DNA of 64,000 bases, taken from assembly GCF_000426625.1 (NCBI RefSeq), contig NZ_KE384547.1, positions 1,851,159 through 1,915,158 of the forward strand, given 5' to 3'. Positions 1-8,146 of this stretch are shown here, one piece after another. How positions within the stretch are numbered: position 1 is the stretch's first letter; every line of letters begins with the position of its first letter. Below the pieces are notes generated by a model. It had not been told where the DNA came from. It made no database searches and saw only the letters and a program-made list of their open reading frames with translations. The position numbers were made by a program, and so were the translations under genes. This DNA comes from Psychrilyobacter atlanticus DSM 19335. GTDB taxonomy: Bacteria > Fusobacteriota > Fusobacteriia > Fusobacteriales > Fusobacteriaceae.

Positions 1-1051
1 TAATAAGAGCTGGTGCTGTAGCATAAGCCGGTACAATCCCTACAATCGGTGTAAATAACAGTGAAAGTAAGAATAATATTCCGATGACAACTGAAGCTAA
101 CCCTGTTCTGGCTCCTGCTGCTATCCCTGCTGTAGTCTCTGATAACGTGGTAACTGTACTAGATCCCAATACTGACCCTACTATTGTAGAGGCTACATCT
201 GTATGGATCATTCTACCTAGAGATAGGATATTCCCGTCTTCATCTTCCATTCCCATCTCCTTTGCACAGGCAATAAGAGTTCCCAATGAATCAAACAGGT
301 CTACAAACATAAATGAGAATATAGGCCCGATCAACGCAAATTGTAAAGCTCCTAATATATCTAATTTAAACGCAATAGGTGCTATTGACGGCGGCATAGA
401 CATTATCTGTGTAGGAAGCTCAACTACCCCTATCATCATCCCTAAAACAGTCGTAGTGATCATCCCGATCAACATTCCACCCTTTACATTTCTAAGCTCT
501 AAGAGAGCCGATACCATTATTCCTATCACTCCTAAAACAACTGTAGGAGTAAATTTACCGAGAGATACAAATGTTGCCGGGTTAGCTACTATAAGTCCCA
601 TACTCTTTAGTCCTATAAAAGCTATGAAAAGTCCTATTCCAGCTGTAGAAGCTATCTTTAGTTCTACTGGAATTGCCTGAGCTATCCTCTCTCTTATCCC
701 ACCAATAGACATAATTAAGAAGAATAATCCAGATATAAATACGACTCCCAATGCTGTTTCCCAAGGTATTCCCTTTCCAATAACCAATGTATATGTAAAA
801 AATGCGTTAAGTCCCATTCCTGGTGCTAATCCTAATGGTGCATTTGCCCAAAAAGCTGCTATCAAACTACCTATTGCGGCACTTAAACATGTAATAGTAA
901 TAAGAGCTCCTTTATCCATCCCTGTATCTGCCATTATTGAAGGGTTTACAAATATAATATATGACATAGTCATAAATGTAGTAAGTCCCCCAATAACCTC
1001 TTGCTTTACCGAAGTTTTTCTTTCGGTTAATTTAAACATTCTTTCCAACAT
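1..1051 (-). CDS. NCS2-family purine permease (AzgA/PbuG type), 3' end cut by window edge
   Basis: The reverse strand reads open from an ATG at 1051 to the window edge, about 350 codons, so the C-terminus is missing. The protein begins MLERMFKLTERKTS and continues with many hydrophobic helices. It contains GLNAFFTYT, a stretch ending VANPATFVSLGKFTP, and VDLFDSLGTLIACAKE, all typical of AzgA/PbuG guanine-hypoxanthine permeases (COG2252). The family imports purine bases by proton symport across the inner membrane. A GGGGGAAG ribosome-binding site lies four bases before the ATG. The gene lies behind a guanine-type purine riboswitch and terminator, which supports guanine/hypoxanthine as substrate. 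The exact substrate is inferred from the family and the riboswitch. Confidence 0.93.
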   Translation of the reverse strand, partial: MLERMFKLTERKTSVKQEVIGGLTTFMTMSYIIFVNPSIMADTGMDKGALITITCLSAAIGSLIAAFWANAPLGLAPGMGLNAFFTYTLVIGKGIPWETALGVVFISGLFFLIMSIGGIRERIAQAIPVELKIASTAGIGLFIAFIGLKSMGLIVANPATFVSLGKFTPTVVLGVIGIMVSALLELRNVKGGMLIGMITTTVLGMMIGVVELPTQIMSMPPSIAPIAFKLDILGALQFALIGPIFSFMFVDLFDSLGTLIACAKEMGMEDEDGNILSLGRMIHTDVASTIVGSVLGSSTVTTLSETTAGIAAGARTGLASVVIGILFLLSLLFTPIVGIVPAYATAPALI

Positions 1052-1111
1052 TCTACTTCCCCCGTCCTTAAATTTTTAATAGGTAGTATCTAATAATTTT
1101 ATACTTTTTTT

Positions 1112-1272
1112 AAATAAAAAAGCAACGTGACGTTGCATTCAAATAAGCACAATTCAGGTTTTTATAATCATTTATCCCGTAAATTTTATCTCAAAATCCT
1201 ATGTTTATGTAGTAAAGTAATAGCATTTTGGTGATGCCCCTTACGAGTATAATCCCCTAGATAATAAAAAAA
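1112..1272 (-). repeat. Dispersed intergenic repeat, copy 1 (long form, two conserved ends)
   Basis: One end holds the imperfect palindrome GCAACGTGACGTTGC at 1122-1136 followed by CATTCAAATAAGCAC. The other end, near 1234-1268, holds GGTGATGCCCC and CCTAGATAATAAAAA. Both ends recur in the same order and orientation at 21.6-21.8 kb, with an unlike AT-rich middle. Read on the minus strand, the palindrome forms a short hairpin followed by a T run, so it may act as a terminator. Here it lies between the riboswitch terminator and the permease start, an odd place for a terminator. Confidence 0.6.
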
Positions 1273-1309
1273 GATCCCGTTTCCCTTTGTTTCAGGAAAA
1301 CAGAACCTC
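1266..1309 (-). terminator. Riboswitch expression-platform terminator
   Basis: On the minus strand a long imperfect stem (arms 1295-1309 and 1273-1285, several G-U pairs) is followed by an unbroken run of seven T. It lies about 30 bases downstream of the purine aptamer and is the expected OFF structure when ligand is bound. The alternative antiterminator pairing was not traced base by base. Confidence 0.75.
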
Positions 1310-1340
1310 TATATATATTAAAATATTAGGTATCTATCTT

Positions 1341-1403
1341 CTTATAGTCAGCTGTTTAAGGTAGCTGGTAGAAACTTTTCGCCATATCCGAAATTTATAT
1401 AAG
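1341..1403 (-). promoter_or_regulatory. Purine riboswitch aptamer, guanine type
   Basis: The minus strand shows the three-way junction of purine riboswitches. P1 is CTTATA/TATAAG. P2 is TTTCG/CGAAA with the GGATATGG loop strand. The core is GTTTCTACC. P3 is AGCT/AGCT closing a CCTTAAA-type loop, followed by GACTAT. The base that pairs with the ligand is C in GACTAT, as in the B. subtilis xpt guanine riboswitch; adenine riboswitches have GATTAT. It precedes a purine permease, so guanine or hypoxanthine is the likely ligand. The class is read directly from sequence; regulation is inferred. Confidence 0.93.
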
Positions 1404-1420
1404 TTTTTTTTATTGAAAAG

Positions 1421-1449
1421 ATTATATCACTTTTCCCATAAAATTACAA
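1421..1449 (-). promoter_or_regulatory. Sigma-70 promoter of the riboswitch-permease transcript
   Basis: The minus strand has TTGTAA, a 17-base spacer, then TATAAT (plus coordinates 1421-1426), with an extended -10 TGA just before it. Transcription would start near 1414, about ten bases before the aptamer. Confidence 0.7.
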
Positions 1450-1499
1450 AACATTTCATATAAAACTCCTATATACCTCAAGAAAGTTTTTTCTCTTTG

Positions 1500-1508
1500 T
1501 GGTATAAT
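1500..1508 (+). promoter_or_regulatory. Extended -10 promoter of galE
   Basis: TGGTATAAT matches the extended -10 consensus; there is no clear -35 box. It lies about 50 bases before the galE start and is divergent from the riboswitch promoter. Confidence 0.6.
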
Positions 1509-1557
1509 AATTTTAAAATCAATACAAAATATTTTGCCATAGGCAGGAGGTAAAGTT

Positions 1558-2565
1558 ATGAAAATATTAGTAACTGGAGGAGCTGGATACATTGGTTCCC
1601 ACACAGTGATAGAATTATTAAAAGAAAACTATGAGGTAGTTATTGCAGATAATTTTTCCAACAGTAATCCAAAGGTATTGGACAGGATAAAAGAAATTTC
1701 AGGTAAAGATTTTAAATTTTATGAGATCGACCTATTAGATAAAGAAAATTTGAACAAAGTATTTGTAGAAAATGAGATAGATGCTGTAATTCATTTTGCA
1801 GGATATAAAGCAGTAGGAGAATCGGTAGCCAAGCCTATCGAATACTACCACAACAATCTGACAACTACATTTGTTCTGTGTGAAGTAATGAAAAACCATG
1901 GCGTTAAGAAGATCGTCTTCAGTTCATCTGCAACTGTATATGGATTAAATAATACATCACCGCTACTAGAAACTATGCCATTAAGTGCTACAAACCCATA
2001 TGGTAGTACAAAACTTATGATTGAGCAGATCTTAAATGACCTGTATATCTCTGATGATCAGTGGGGAATTGCCCTTCTAAGATATTTTAATCCTATTGGA
2101 GCTCATGAAAGTGGAAGGATTGGGGAAAATCCAAATGGTATTCCAAACAACTTAATGCCTTATATTACTCAGGTAGCTGTAGGAAAAAGAGAAAAATTAA
2201 GTGTATTTGGATCTGACTATAATACCCATGACGGAACTGGAGTCCGTGACTATATTCATGTCATTGATCTAGCTATTGGTCATATCAGAGCACTGGAAAG
2301 ATTCAAAGATAAAACTGGTGTAGAAGCATATAACTTAGGGACTGGAGACGGGATCAGTGTTCTAGATCTAGTAAATACATTTATGAAAGTAAATAATGTA
2401 AAGATCCCATATGAATTAGTCGAAAGAAGAGCTGGAGATGTGGCTACTTGTTACGCTAACTCTGAAAAAGCTCTAAAAGAACTAAACTGGAAAACTGAAA
2501 AAACTTTAGAAGATATGTGCAGGGATTCATGGAAATGGCAGTCTAATAACCCAGAGGGATATTAA
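1558..2565 (+). CDS. galE: UDP-glucose 4-epimerase
   Basis: The 335-residue product has the usual GalE length. It opens with TGGAGYIGSH, the glycine-rich NAD-binding loop of short-chain dehydrogenases. It also has the HFAGYKAVGES segment, the catalytic YGSTK (Y-x-x-x-K) near residue 148, and LRYFNPIGAH. It interconverts UDP-glucose and UDP-galactose in the cytoplasm, feeding galactose use and surface polysaccharide synthesis. AGGAGG lies seven bases before the ATG. One base separates it from the phosphodiesterase gene, so the two are probably co-transcribed. Confidence 0.97.
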   Translation: MKILVTGGAGYIGSHTVIELLKENYEVVIADNFSNSNPKVLDRIKEISGKDFKFYEIDLLDKENLNKVFVENEIDAVIHFAGYKAVGESVAKPIEYYHNNLTTTFVLCEVMKNHGVKKIVFSSSATVYGLNNTSPLLETMPLSATNPYGSTKLMIEQILNDLYISDDQWGIALLRYFNPIGAHESGRIGENPNGIPNNLMPYITQVAVGKREKLSVFGSDYNTHDGTGVRDYIHVIDLAIGHIRALERFKDKTGVEAYNLGTGDGISVLDLVNTFMKVNNVKIPYELVERRAGDVATCYANSEKALKELNWKTEKTLEDMCRDSWKWQSNNPEGY

Positions 2566-2566
2566 G

Positions 2567-3103
2567 ATGAAAATATTTGTTATGTCAGACATACATGGTT
2601 CAATATACTACCTAGAAAAAGCATTGGAATGTTTTAAAATGGAGGAGGCCGATTACATCCTGATATTAGGAGATATCCTTTATCATGGACCACGTAATCC
2701 TCTTCCTACAGATTACAACCCAAAGTTAGTTGCTGAAAAATTGAACTTATACAAAGACAAGATCATAGCTACGAGAGGAAACTGTGACAGTGAGGTAGAC
2801 CAAATGCTTTTAGAATTTCCTATTATGAGTGATTTCACTAATTTGTTTTTAGGAGGCAAACGTATCTTTGCTACCCATGGTCACCTCTTTACAGAGGGAA
2901 AACTTCCCATAGGTAAGGGAGATATCCTGATCTCAGGACACACCCACCTGCCATTGGCAGAAAAAAAGGATATCTTTATATTTAATCCAGGGTCTATTAC
3001 CCTTCCCAAAGGAGGAAATTCCAATTCATATGGAATTTTAACTTCTTCCTCTTGGAATATTAAAGATTTGGATGGTCAAATTTTTAAATCTATCGAATAT
3101 TAA
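2567..3103 (+). CDS. yfcE: YfcE/MJ0936-family metallophosphodiesterase
   Basis: A 178-residue calcineurin-like phosphoesterase. Metal-binding motifs are visible in order: MSDIHGS at the N-terminus, ILGDILYHGP, TRGNCD, and later ATHGH and SGHTH. This set defines the YfcE/MJ0936 family of small manganese-dependent phosphodiesterases. Members hydrolyse model phosphodiesters; the physiological substrate is not established. It follows galE by one base and is probably translated from the same message. A bidirectional terminator follows at 3136-3180. Confidence 0.9.
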   Translation: MKIFVMSDIHGSIYYLEKALECFKMEEADYILILGDILYHGPRNPLPTDYNPKLVAEKLNLYKDKIIATRGNCDSEVDQMLLEFPIMSDFTNLFLGGKRIFATHGHLFTEGKLPIGKGDILISGHTHLPLAEKKDIFIFNPGSITLPKGGNSNSYGILTSSSWNIKDLDGQIFKSIEY

Positions 3104-3130
3104 AAAAAGTAATATGATGTTACATCCTAT
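3104..3130 (-). repeat. Dispersed intergenic repeat, copy 2 (short form)
   Basis: The palindrome GTAATATGATGTTAC at 3109-3123 is followed by ATCC. On the minus strand it reads GGATGTAACATCATATTAC and runs into seven T. It follows a terminator hairpin when read on the minus strand, the same arrangement as most other copies. Confidence 0.5.
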
Positions 3131-3135
3131 ATATT

Positions 3136-3180
3136 AAAAAAATCCCTTAAAATAGTAGATTACTATTTTGGGATTTTTTT
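3136..3180. terminator. Bidirectional terminator between the yfcE-like gene and the 97-codon reading frame
   Basis: AAATCCC and AAAATAGTA pair with TACTATTTT and GGGATTT around a short loop. There are T runs on both sides, so it can end transcription from either direction. Confidence 0.85.
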
Positions 3181-3463
3181 AATTAGTATCATCATCATCT
3201 TCATTTTTAGTTTCAATACTATCGGTATATTTTCTATCCTTTAAGATATAGTATACCAAGGTCAATATCAATTTAGCACCATTATCCGTTATTTTTTTTA
3301 TTATTCCGTGTTTTTCAGTAGCGACCAGATGAAGTTTGTATCCTGATTCCAAAATTTTAAGAACGTATTTATCATCTTCTTCATAGGGCGTAAATACCAA
3401 AAGTGCTGCCAAATAAAATATTATAATAGCCAATACTACTAACAACAGCGTAATATACATCAT
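3179..3463 (-). CDS. Small single-pass membrane protein, function unknown
   Basis: Starting at the ATG at 3463 (eight bases after AGGAGG) the product is 94 residues. A GTG three codons upstream overlaps the ribosome-binding site and is less likely. Residues about 2-25 form one very hydrophobic helix (ITLLLVVLAIIIFYLAALLV). A charged cytoplasmic part of about 70 residues follows, ending in the acidic tail NEDDDDTN. No family was recognised. It lies alone between convergent yfcE and the thiN unit. The strong ribosome-binding site and terminator support a real gene. Confidence 0.7.
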   Translation of the reverse strand: MMYITLLLVVLAIIIFYLAALLVFTPYEEDDKYVLKILESGYKLHLVATEKHGIIKKITDNGAKLILTLVYYILKDRKYTDSIETKNEDDDDTN

Positions 3464-3533
3464 CACAATCACCTCCTAATCTTATATTATATATATACTA
3501 TATTATTTCTGTTTTTCCTATAAATGCTGATAA

Positions 3534-4157
3534 CTATTTCTGAATTATTCCTATAACAGAACCGTTATCGTACTTTATTCGTACAACTTCACAACCTATT
3601 ATATTACTCATACAGAGGGAGCTAGACCTGGGAATATCAACCCTGTCCAATGGATAGGCAAATCCTTCCAATGTCAATGAATCTATGGAAGTAAGTGGAA
3701 TAAAAGAGATAGTTTTACCCCTTTGACCACAAATTTCCATATCTTTTTTTATCCAGAAAATTATTTCATTCTCGTCTGCATATGTAACATTTTTGTACTT
3801 TTCCAAGAGATTCAAGTTCGTTAAAAAATGGTCTGTTCTCCCTCCTAACCCTCCCAGGATTAAAACATCTTTATATTCAGTGGTTACTTTCTCTAAGATC
3901 AATTCTCCATCTGTAAAATTTTTAGATACAGGGAATTTTTCAAATTTCACGTCTAATTTTTTATAATGAGTTATTACCTCTTCTGTAATAGAATCCAGAT
4001 CTCCCAATATAAGTTTGGGAATTACTCCCAAATTATAGGCATGGTTTGCTCCACCATCTGCGCAATATATATCATATTCATTGTATTTTATATCTTTATA
4101 ATAATCTGCTTTTAAGTTAACCCTTCCACTTAAAAATATTATTGCCTTTTTTTTCAT
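3534..4157 (-). CDS. thiN: Thiamine pyrophosphokinase
   Basis: The product (207 residues from the ATG at 4157) matches thiamin pyrophosphokinase. It has CADGGANHAY, ILGDLDSI and the aspartate-rich FPVSKNFTDGELIL segment, which carry the ATP/Mg and thiamine sites. A later part carries LGGLGGRTDHFLTNL. It converts thiamine to thiamine pyrophosphate in the cytoplasm, so this cell can use salvaged thiamine. A start five codons further upstream is possible, but GGGAG sits six bases before the chosen ATG. That ATG follows the stop of the upstream gene by one base, suggesting translational coupling. Confidence 0.93.
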   Translation of the reverse strand: MKKKAIIFLSGRVNLKADYYKDIKYNEYDIYCADGGANHAYNLGVIPKLILGDLDSITEEVITHYKKLDVKFEKFPVSKNFTDGELILEKVTTEYKDVLILGGLGGRTDHFLTNLNLLEKYKNVTYADENEIIFWIKKDMEICGQRGKTISFIPLTSIDSLTLEGFAYPLDRVDIPRSSSLCMSNIIGCEVVRIKYDNGSVIGIIQK

Positions 4158-4158
4158 C

Positions 4159-5019
4159 CTATTCTCCCTCATCTCTTTTGGTATTTACCTCTATAAATAC
4201 AGGTAGATGATCTGAAATTACCTTTCTTATCTCCCTGTAATTGTTGTCTGTAAAATCTAATACCCCACTTCTTCCTGTATACCATCCTTGCATCAATTCA
4301 TAGGGATAAAAGATGTGATCATAACTAGATACCAGACCACTTTTTCCTATGGTCGTCTTTTGATTAGGAGGTATTGCATCGACAATCACATCAGAATGCT
4401 TTAAGAATCCAGAAAAAGCATCATCATATGAAGGGATATTAAAATCTCCTCCAATTATAACTATATTTTCTTCATCACTTTTATCATATTCTTCTTTAAA
4501 CCAATCATATACATCGATCATCTGCATGCCCTCTAGCTGCCTTTCAGTTTTTTTCTTTCCAAATATTGAATGTACCAAAACATAGGTGAATTTAAAGTCT
4601 CCCATTTGAAATTTAGCACCATATGGTTCTCTCATAAAGTATTTTCCTCTGTTTTCTTCTGGATAAAATTTACCTTTTTTTAGGAGTTTTACCCTGTCTG
4701 TTCTATAGATATATGCAAAATATTCCCTGTATTTCTTACTTCCTACTGCATAGGGAGAGATATGATACCTCCACTCTACCCCTGTCTGAGCTTTCAGTTC
4801 ATTGGTCAGTTTTTTCACTTCATCTTTTTTCATAACCTCTTGAATTCCTGTCAGATCAAAGGAAGATATGATACTAGCTAGTCCCTCTATCTTTTCCTGC
4901 CTGTGATCATTTTTCCATCCTAGATGAAGGGTATTAAAACTGGCAATATGTGCTGTTGATCCAAAGGCAAATATACCAATAGTCAGAAATATTACTATTA
5001 ATTTTAATATCTTTTTCAT
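4159..5019 (-). CDS. Secreted endonuclease/exonuclease/phosphatase-family protein (DNase I-like)
   Basis: From the ATG at 5019, preceded by GGGAGGGG, the product has 286 residues. A signal peptide (MKKILKLIVIFLTIGIFAFG) is followed by the DNase I-like fold: ASFNTLHLG, a GIQEV motif with the metal-ligand Glu, GGDFNIP, and a terminal ISDHLPVF with the catalytic Asp-His. The family includes secreted nucleases and phosphodiesterases. The predicted location is periplasmic or extracellular, where it may take part in nucleic-acid scavenging. It is coupled to thiN, with no obvious functional link. Substrate not determined. Confidence 0.85.
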   Translation of the reverse strand: MKKILKLIVIFLTIGIFAFGSTAHIASFNTLHLGWKNDHRQEKIEGLASIISSFDLTGIQEVMKKDEVKKLTNELKAQTGVEWRYHISPYAVGSKKYREYFAYIYRTDRVKLLKKGKFYPEENRGKYFMREPYGAKFQMGDFKFTYVLVHSIFGKKKTERQLEGMQMIDVYDWFKEEYDKSDEENIVIIGGDFNIPSYDDAFSGFLKHSDVIVDAIPPNQKTTIGKSGLVSSYDHIFYPYELMQGWYTGRSGVLDFTDNNYREIRKVISDHLPVFIEVNTKRDEGE

Positions 5020-5120
5020 AGCTTCCCCTCCCATATCCTCTATTATTTTCTTCTTATCCCTAACTTTTCTTTTCTATAATTATCCAGATATTTTAAACTT
5101 ACGAATTTCATTTTAGTTTA

Positions 5121-5150
5121 AAAAAACCTAGAAAATTAAAATTTTCTAGG
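5121..5150 (-). terminator. efp terminator
   Basis: CCTAGAAAAT and ATTTTCTAGG pair across a four-base loop; on the minus strand a run of T follows. It sits just after the efp stop. Confidence 0.85.
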
Positions 5151-5162
5151 TTTAAATACCTC

Positions 5163-5735
5163 TTACTTAGCTCTTTCTACATATTTACCTGTTCTTGTGT
5201 CAATTCTGATTAATTCATCCATCTCAATAAATAATGGAACCATTAATTCATAGCCAGTTTCAATTGTAGCAGATTTAAGTGCTTTTCCTGTAGTATCACC
5301 TTTTAATCCAGGCTCTGTATAAGTAACTTTGAATACCATATGGTTTTCTAATTCTACTCCTACTGGTCTTCCTTCATAGAATAAGATATCGATGATAACT
5401 TCTTCCTTTAAGTAGTTTACAGCACCATCTAAGTCATCTTTTTGTAATCCAATTTGCTCAAATGTTTCTTGATTCATGAAGTTATATTCTCCACCATCTT
5501 CATATAAAAATTGCATAGATTGCTTATCTAACATGATGTCATTCATCATATCAGATGCCTTTACTGTAGTTTCGTTGATTCTTCCACTGATAAGATCCTT
5601 TACTTTAAAAGTGATCTCAGGTGCTCTTTGTCTCTTTCCTGATGTTGATTGGAATCTTTCTGCCTTTAATATTAAAAATGGTACTCCATTTACTTCAAAT
5701 GTACTTCCTGCTCTTAATTTATCTGCCGATTTCAT
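5163..5735 (-). CDS. efp: Elongation factor P
   Basis: A 190-residue protein with all three EF-P domains, from ADKLRAGSTFEVNG at the N-terminus to the conserved end TGKYVERAK. EF-P enters the ribosomal E site and relieves stalling at polyproline. Lys34, which is modified in many bacteria, is present within SGKRQRAP. The usual PGKG loop is therefore replaced by SGKR, with a more basic surround. No modification enzyme (epmA or ymfI type) is nearby. The gene is monocistronic, with its own terminator. The identity is firm; the modification state is unknown. Confidence 0.95.
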   Translation of the reverse strand: MKSADKLRAGSTFEVNGVPFLILKAERFQSTSGKRQRAPEITFKVKDLISGRINETTVKASDMMNDIMLDKQSMQFLYEDGGEYNFMNQETFEQIGLQKDDLDGAVNYLKEEVIIDILFYEGRPVGVELENHMVFKVTYTEPGLKGDTTGKALKSATIETGYELMVPLFIEMDELIRIDTRTGKYVERAK

Positions 5736-5840
5736 TTTATTCCTCCATATTTTTTCTTTTTCCTTGATAGCCGATCAAAATGATCGACATTTTTAATTAA
5801 TTATACAATAATTCGTAAGAATCTTCAAGATAAATAAGGG

Positions 5841-7382
5841 TTATTTATGTCTTTCATGAAAGCTTATCAGGTCATATATATCTTTTTTCATATAGGGACT
5901 CCCTACCTTATTTTGAACTTTTTTCCATAATTCTCTAAATTTTTCAAAGTTCATCCTTTTTATCATTAGGGTTGATTCCTTCAAATATTTTATATCCGCC
6001 TTGGTCATTCCCATTCCATGGAGGAGAGTTTTTTTAATTTTATAATAATTTTCACTGTCTAATTCTAAACCATTATAATAAAATCCCAAAAATTCATCGG
6101 ATAAGTTCTTTTCCTGATAGATAACTCTTCTAACTTCAGTAGCTATATAGTCAATACTTAATTCTTTTTTTATCTGTCCCCTGTCTTCCCCTTCAAAACT
6201 AAAGAAAGGTAAGAATACTTGGTACATATGATAACTTCTCATAGATTTGGTAAAGGCATACATCTTCTTTAAAAGGGGATGTAGTTTTTCATCTGACCTA
6301 ATCAGTCCTTTATTTATTGCATATGTACTTCCCAAATGAGGATAAAGTGTAATTGTAAAGTCTTCTGAATGAACAAAATTAATTATGTGTTCGTCGTATT
6401 TATTATTTTTTTTGAATTTCTTAATAAATTTCCTTGCCCTGGTCAGCTCCTCATAGATCATATCTTCATTGAAGAAGTCATCTATAAAAACTTTAGGACT
6501 CATTACCAATTCATTTTTTTGTTCTTCTTTTTTAGCAAAAAAGGGCAATAAAGGCTTATTAGTTGTTGTAAATATATTTTCCAACCTTTTCTCTGCATCT
6601 TCATCTAATTCCAGTTTAAACTCTAATTTAGAGATTTTTTTTATACTCTCTTTATCTTTTATATAGTTATTTCTTTTCAAAAGTTTCAAAAGGTAACTGT
6701 AGTAATAAGTTTTTACCCTTTTATACAGAACTTCGTTATTTCTTAGAGACGGACATTTCCTCTCTGCTATTAAATCAAATTCTAAAAAATCCTCTAAACT
6801 TAAGATCCCAACTTTATTGATTCCAACAGCATTCCACGTGTAAACCTTTGGGATCCCATACTCTTCTAAGTCAGAGATCAAGGCAACATATTGAGCTATT
6901 CCTCCCCCTAGGGAATGTCCAGTCAGAGCTATACTTTCATGCTCTATCTTTAACATTTTCTTATAAAATTCTACTCCCTGTTCTAATTGTTTTGGTTTTC
7001 TGTCCACACCTAGTAAAAGATCAGTTTCTATAAAATCTTTATATGCTTCACCAAATGAACTGAGTTCTGTCCCCCTATAGGAGATAACTATCTGTTTATT
7101 TTTTTCAAAAGCTATAGCATAAAAGCCTGTTTTTTCTGTTCCCTGTTTATAGGTATCGTCCATTATACCTATGATTTTCCATTCACATAAAAAAGTATGG
7201 AATGTTCTTTCAAATATCTCACTTCCCCCATAGGACCAAACCTCATTGGGGAAAGAAAGTAGCCTTTTTTTTGATTCACTGTTTAAAAACAAGATTTCCT
7301 CCAAGGAAAATCCTATATCTTCCTCTTTAAAATCACCATATGAAAGACCACTGAGAACTAAATAATCTAATTCTGTTATCAT
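5841..7382 (-). CDS. Class 3 lipase-like alpha/beta hydrolase
   Basis: A 513-residue protein without a signal peptide. Residues about 85-220 carry the lipase-3/DUF2974 pattern: FYAIAFEKNKQIVISYRGT, then ALTGHSLGGGIAQY with the nucleophile Ser157 in GHSLGG. The segment around VYTWNAVGINK fits the following strand. The C-terminal 290 residues are helical, charged and unrecognised, much longer than usual for the family. It follows the DgkA-PAP2 gene by 12 bases and is probably co-transcribed with it, suggesting a role in membrane-lipid turnover. That role is inferred from the neighbour. Confidence 0.78.
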   Translation of the reverse strand: MITELDYLVLSGLSYGDFKEEDIGFSLEEILFLNSESKKRLLSFPNEVWSYGGSEIFERTFHTFLCEWKIIGIMDDTYKQGTEKTGFYAIAFEKNKQIVISYRGTELSSFGEAYKDFIETDLLLGVDRKPKQLEQGVEFYKKMLKIEHESIALTGHSLGGGIAQYVALISDLEEYGIPKVYTWNAVGINKVGILSLEDFLEFDLIAERKCPSLRNNEVLYKRVKTYYYSYLLKLLKRNNYIKDKESIKKISKLEFKLELDEDAEKRLENIFTTTNKPLLPFFAKKEEQKNELVMSPKVFIDDFFNEDMIYEELTRARKFIKKFKKNNKYDEHIINFVHSEDFTITLYPHLGSTYAINKGLIRSDEKLHPLLKKMYAFTKSMRSYHMYQVFLPFFSFEGEDRGQIKKELSIDYIATEVRRVIYQEKNLSDEFLGFYYNGLELDSENYYKIKKTLLHGMGMTKADIKYLKESTLMIKRMNFEKFRELWKKVQNKVGSPYMKKDIYDLISFHERHK

Positions 7383-7394
7383 AATTTTACCACC

Positions 7395-8108
7395 TTAAAA
7401 TATCAATCTCAATAAAATATAGGTAACAAATGTCCCTAAAATACTTCCTGCCATAACCTCTTTAGGAGAGTGAATCCGGCCTTCAATCCTCGATTGAGCC
7501 ACTAAAAGTGCTATTCCAAAAGTTAGTATTGTTACCACTATATTTTCTGTAGCATAAGATACCCCTACCCAGAGTCCAAAAGCTACTGCTGAATGCCCGC
7601 TGGGCATTCCTCCATGCAGTAATTTTCCTTTTTTGTAATAAGATTTAATTATAAAAACTCCAATTACCACTATAAATATTATGAGTAAAACAGTGTCCAC
7701 ATAGGAAGATTTCAACAATCTAAAGACCTCAAAAGTATCTTTTTTTAATTTTTTACTAAAAATTATATAACCTATCACCAGAGCATTGAGAGATACCACC
7801 AGTACCGCTCCAGCTGCTACATCTTTGGCTTTTTTAGCCAGTGGATGATACCTAGTTGTACTAATATCCACTGCAGCTTCTATAGCGGTATTCATAAGTT
7901 CTGCAAAAAACACCAGGGATATAGCAAAAGAAAGGCTTTTCAGGTCAGATCCTGTTACACCAAATATAAGACTCAATATAACCACTAAGATCCCGGCAAA
8001 TATATGAACCCTCATATTTCGTTCTGTTTTTATAGCTGTAACTATACCCTCTAGAGCATAATTTATACTTTCACTAAATTTACCATTTTTAGTTATTTTT
8101 TTTGTCAT
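7395..8108 (-). CDS. Fused diacylglycerol kinase (DgkA) and PAP2 phosphatase
   Basis: A 237-residue membrane protein made of two families. Residues about 10-110 match prokaryotic diacylglycerol/undecaprenol kinase: NYALEGIVTAIKTERNMR, then FAELMNTAIEAAVDIS, the catalytic signature. Residues about 145-237 match PAP2 phosphatases: GGMPSGHSAVAFG and RIEGRIHSPKEV. The two halves can phosphorylate and dephosphorylate lipid alcohols such as undecaprenol, implying control of the lipid-carrier pool at the inner membrane. KxxxxxxRP is not seen as in textbook PAP2, but the SGH and RxxxxxH motifs are present. The gene starts behind a hairpin shared with cobQ. Confidence 0.9.
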   Translation of the reverse strand: MTKKITKNGKFSESINYALEGIVTAIKTERNMRVHIFAGILVVILSLIFGVTGSDLKSLSFAISLVFFAELMNTAIEAAVDISTTRYHPLAKKAKDVAAGAVLVVSLNALVIGYIIFSKKLKKDTFEVFRLLKSSYVDTVLLIIFIVVIGVFIIKSYYKKGKLLHGGMPSGHSAVAFGLWVGVSYATENIVVTILTFGIALLVAQSRIEGRIHSPKEVMAGSILGTFVTYILLRLIF

Positions 8109-8146
8109 AAAACCACCCCAAATCGCCTACAGCGAAACTTAAAAAC
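8109..8146 (-). promoter_or_regulatory. Leader hairpin shared with cobQ, copy 1
   Basis: On the minus strand AGTTTCGCTGTAGGCGAT is followed by a G-rich ribosome-binding stretch and then the ATG. Nearly the same arrangement precedes cobQ at 20.8 kb. GCGA/TCGC arms can form a small hairpin just before the ribosome-binding site, so a translational role is possible. Confidence 0.4.

Noticed and set aside
84-680. 198-codon open frame on the plus strand
   Set aside because: It lies antisense to the NCS2 permease, whose protein pattern is clear; the plus-strand peptide has no recognisable family.
1234-1268. Fluoride riboswitch, suggested by GGTGATG in repeat copy 1
   Set aside because: The following bases do not match the fluoride aptamer (no CTGATG partner strand), and the segment recurs as part of an intergenic repeat.
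1422-1604. 60-codon minus-strand frame over the galE start
   Set aside because: It overlaps the galE promoter, ribosome-binding site and coding start and lacks its own ribosome-binding site.
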